Shown here piece by piece: positions 5,191-6,738 of a stretch of DNA of 6,738 bases. How positions within the stretch are numbered: position 1 is the stretch's first letter; every line of letters starts with the position of its first letter. The notes beneath the pieces are model-generated. The model worked only from the letters and a program-made list of their open reading frames with translations. It ran no database searches and was not told where the DNA came from. This DNA is from an uncultured Eubacteriales bacterium (lineage in GTDB: Bacteria; Bacillota; Clostridia; Oscillospirales; Oscillospiraceae): the NCBI GenBank assembly GCA_902461475.1, contig CABPXX010000072.1:1-6738 (forward strand), given 5' to 3'. The position numbers were made by a program, and so were the translations under genes.

Positions 5191-6072
5191 ATGGCGAACC
5201 TGGAACTGCGCTTTGACCATGTCAAAAAGAACTACGGAGACAAGCATGCCCTGCGTGGGGTGAGCTTCACCCTGAATGAGGGCATTTACGGCCTGCTGGG
5301 CCCCAATGGAGCGGGGAAAAGCACTCTTTTGAACATCCTCACCGGAAATCTGCCCGCCACCGAAGGGCACATCTTTCTGGACGGGGAGGATGTGACCAAG
5401 CTGGGCCGCCGCTTCCGGGCCCGGCTGGGCTACATGCCCCAACAGCAGACCCTCTACCCCGGCTTCACCTGTGAGCGGTTTTTGTACTACATAGCCTCTC
5501 TGCGGGGGATGTCCAAAGCCCGCACCAAGGAGCGGGTGGCGGAGCTTCTGCATCTGCTGGCCCTGGAGGAGGTGCGGAAAAAGCCCACCCGGGCCCTGTC
5601 CGGGGGCATGAAGCAGCGGCTGCTCCTGGCCCAGGCCATGCTGGACGACCCGGACATTCTAGTGCTGGACGAGCCCACGGCGGGGCTAGATCCCCGGCAG
5701 CGCATTGTGGTGCGCAACCTCATCGCCAGTATGGCCCTGCACAAAATCGTCCTGCTGTCCACCCATGTGGTCCCCGATGTGGAGTACATCGCCCGGGAAC
5801 TGGTTTTGATTGGGGACGGTGAAGTGGTATGCCAGGACACCCCCCAGAACCTGTGCCAGGGGATGGAGGGCCAGGTGTGGGATGTGGAGATCCCGGAGAC
5901 GGACCTGGCCCAGATGGGCCAGTATGGACTGGTGAGCTCTCTGCGCCGCAGCGGCAGCGGTGTGGCGGTGCGGCTCATTGCCGACGCCCCGCCCCCCTAC
6001 CCCAGCCGGACCGTGGAGCCCACCCTGGAGGATGTGTACCTGCACACCTTTGGAGATGAGGGCGGCCTATGA
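5191..6072 (+). CDS. ABC transporter ATP-binding protein (ABC-2 type exporter class)
   Basis: This 293-residue cytoplasmic ATPase carries the full set of nucleotide-binding motifs. They are Walker A GPNGAGKST (37-45), Q-loop in MPQQQTLY (82-89), signature LSGGMKQR (136-143), Walker B ILVLDEP (156-162), D-loop GLDP (165-168) and switch histidine in STH (190-192). The C-terminal extension after about 228, ending in EPTLEDVYLHTF, is typical of ATPases that pair with ABC-2 permeases, including peptide/antibiotic export and self-protection systems. The ribosome binding site is weak (AAGGATG at 5174-5180, 10 bases before the ATG), so translation probably depends on coupling to the lipoprotein gene just upstream. 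The stop overlaps the permease start (ATGA at 6069-6072). The exact substrate cannot be read from the ATPase. Confidence 0.96.
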   Translation: MANLELRFDHVKKNYGDKHALRGVSFTLNEGIYGLLGPNGAGKSTLLNILTGNLPATEGHIFLDGEDVTKLGRRFRARLGYMPQQQTLYPGFTCERFLYYIASLRGMSKARTKERVAELLHLLALEEVRKKPTRALSGGMKQRLLLAQAMLDDPDILVLDEPTAGLDPRQRIVVRNLIASMALHKIVLLSTHVVPDVEYIARELVLIGDGEVVCQDTPQNLCQGMEGQVWDVEIPETDLAQMGQYGLVSSLRRSGSGVAVRLIADAPPPYPSRTVEPTLEDVYLHTFGDEGGL

Positions 6073-6738
6073 AATGGGAACTGAGAAAACTGTGGGGCAG
6101 CCCCATGCTGGTGGTTTTGGCCCTGCTGCTGTGTCTGGCCAATGGCTGGCTCTATTATGACCACGCCACATCTGGCAACTTCGCCCCCATGGCCACCCTC
6201 TATACCCGCAGCACCCAGGAGCTGGAGGCCATGGAGGAAGACCTGTCGGAACGGTGCAGATATGACACGGAGATCTACGACGACACCCTGCTCACCGGGG
6301 ACATCTACCAGGAGTCCCGATTGGTGGGTGACACCCTGGACCGCATCCGGGCGGTGGAGGAGTTCCCCCAGACCATGGCCCAGCTCCAGGCCCAGGCCCG
6401 GGCCAAGCTGAACACGGGTCTGTTTGGCACCGGGGACAGCTTTGAGACCCGCTCCCTGCGCCTCACCGACGGGGTGTACGAGACGGTGCGCCAGGTGCAG
6501 CCCCAGGTGTGCTTCTTCGGCGGGGTGGAGACGCTGCTGGACTACCGCCTGGCCGATGCCTTTGGAGTGCTGCTGGCCCTGGCCGCCGCCCTGGCCCTAT
6601 TTGCCCAGGAGCGGGAACAGGGCACCCTGTGCCTGCTCCACCCCACCCTGCGGGGCCGCTTGTCCCTGTACCGGGACAAGGGTCTGGCTCTGGGAGCGGC
6701 GGGGGGGTTTCCGGGCCCGGGTGTGGTCAGCCCTAGAA
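6069..6738 (+). CDS. ABC-2 type permease subunit, 3' end cut off by the window
   Basis: Starting at the ATG in the ATGA overlap with the ATPase, the frame stays open for 223 codons to the right edge, so this is a partial gene. MKWELRKLWGSP is a typical cytoplasmic start. A first transmembrane helix follows at about 12-30, then an outer loop of roughly 130 residues rich in charged helical sequence (ELEAMEEDLSERCRYDTEIY and on). A second helix lies at about 162-179 (ADAFGVLLALAAALALFA). The cytoplasmic stretch EREQGTLCLLHPTLRGR (181-197) matches the E-x-E-x-G-T-L...GR pattern of ABC-2 permeases. It would form the membrane channel with the preceding ATPase. The last residues after GLALGAAGG are not hydrophobic where a third helix would be expected; a run of seven Gs at 6701-6707 could hide a base-count error, but too little sequence follows to judge. 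Confidence 0.85.
   Translation, partial: MKWELRKLWGSPMLVVLALLLCLANGWLYYDHATSGNFAPMATLYTRSTQELEAMEEDLSERCRYDTEIYDDTLLTGDIYQESRLVGDTLDRIRAVEEFPQTMAQLQAQARAKLNTGLFGTGDSFETRSLRLTDGVYETVRQVQPQVCFFGGVETLLDYRLADAFGVLLALAAALALFAQEREQGTLCLLHPTLRGRLSLYRDKGLALGAAGGFPGPGVVSPR

Noticed and set aside
1..6738. tRNA, rRNA, CRISPR array, insertion sequence or phage attachment site
   Set aside because: No cloverleaf, spaced direct repeats, transposase motifs or flanking duplications were found on reading the window.

Overview
The window reads as chromosomal DNA of a fairly GC-rich Clostridia-type Firmicute, most plausibly a gut Oscillospiraceae-like bacterium. The evidence is strong AGGAGG-type ribosome binding sites, Gram-positive signal peptides, an LSGC lipobox, a sigma factor paired with a single-pass DUF4367-type protein, and a lipoprotein/ABC ATPase/ABC-2 permease row. 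The organism is inferred from style only; no marker gene is present. All nine supported genes lie on the + strand.

Layout. (1) Positions 1-1200 hold two unrecognised genes joined by an ATGA overlap: a soluble protein with TPR-like helices, whose frame is open to the left edge and may start outside the window, and a three-helix membrane protein. (2) Positions 1253-2669 hold an ECF-like sigma factor overlapping a gene for a membrane protein with an acidic N-terminal cytoplasmic part and a DUF4367-like extracellular domain, the usual layout of a sigma/anti-sigma pair. (3) Positions 2706-3137 encode a small secreted protein resembling DUF6147, 36 bases behind the anti-sigma candidate. A strong hairpin at 3156-3190 probably ends this transcript. 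(4) Positions 3191-3376 are an AT-rich intergenic region with two perfect palindromes and a TTGACT-N17-TACTAT promoter candidate. (5) Positions 3377-3832 encode a second small secreted protein with five cysteines in the mature part, followed by an imperfect hairpin. (6) Positions 3923-6738 hold a large lipoprotein, an ABC ATPase and an ABC-2 permease cut off by the right edge, packed as one operon.

How the parts may work together (inference). The sigma/anti-sigma pair could sense an envelope condition and control the adjacent secreted proteins, while the lipoprotein and ABC transporter export or give protection against a peptide or other envelope-active compound. The two small secreted genes are visibly less GC-rich than the flanking genes: for example bases 2881-2940 contain 26 G/C of 60, against 44 of 60 at 5581-5640. 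The most interesting candidate system is the secreted five-cysteine protein with its own dyad-marked control region ahead of a lipoprotein/ABC module. Its function cannot be proven from sequence alone.
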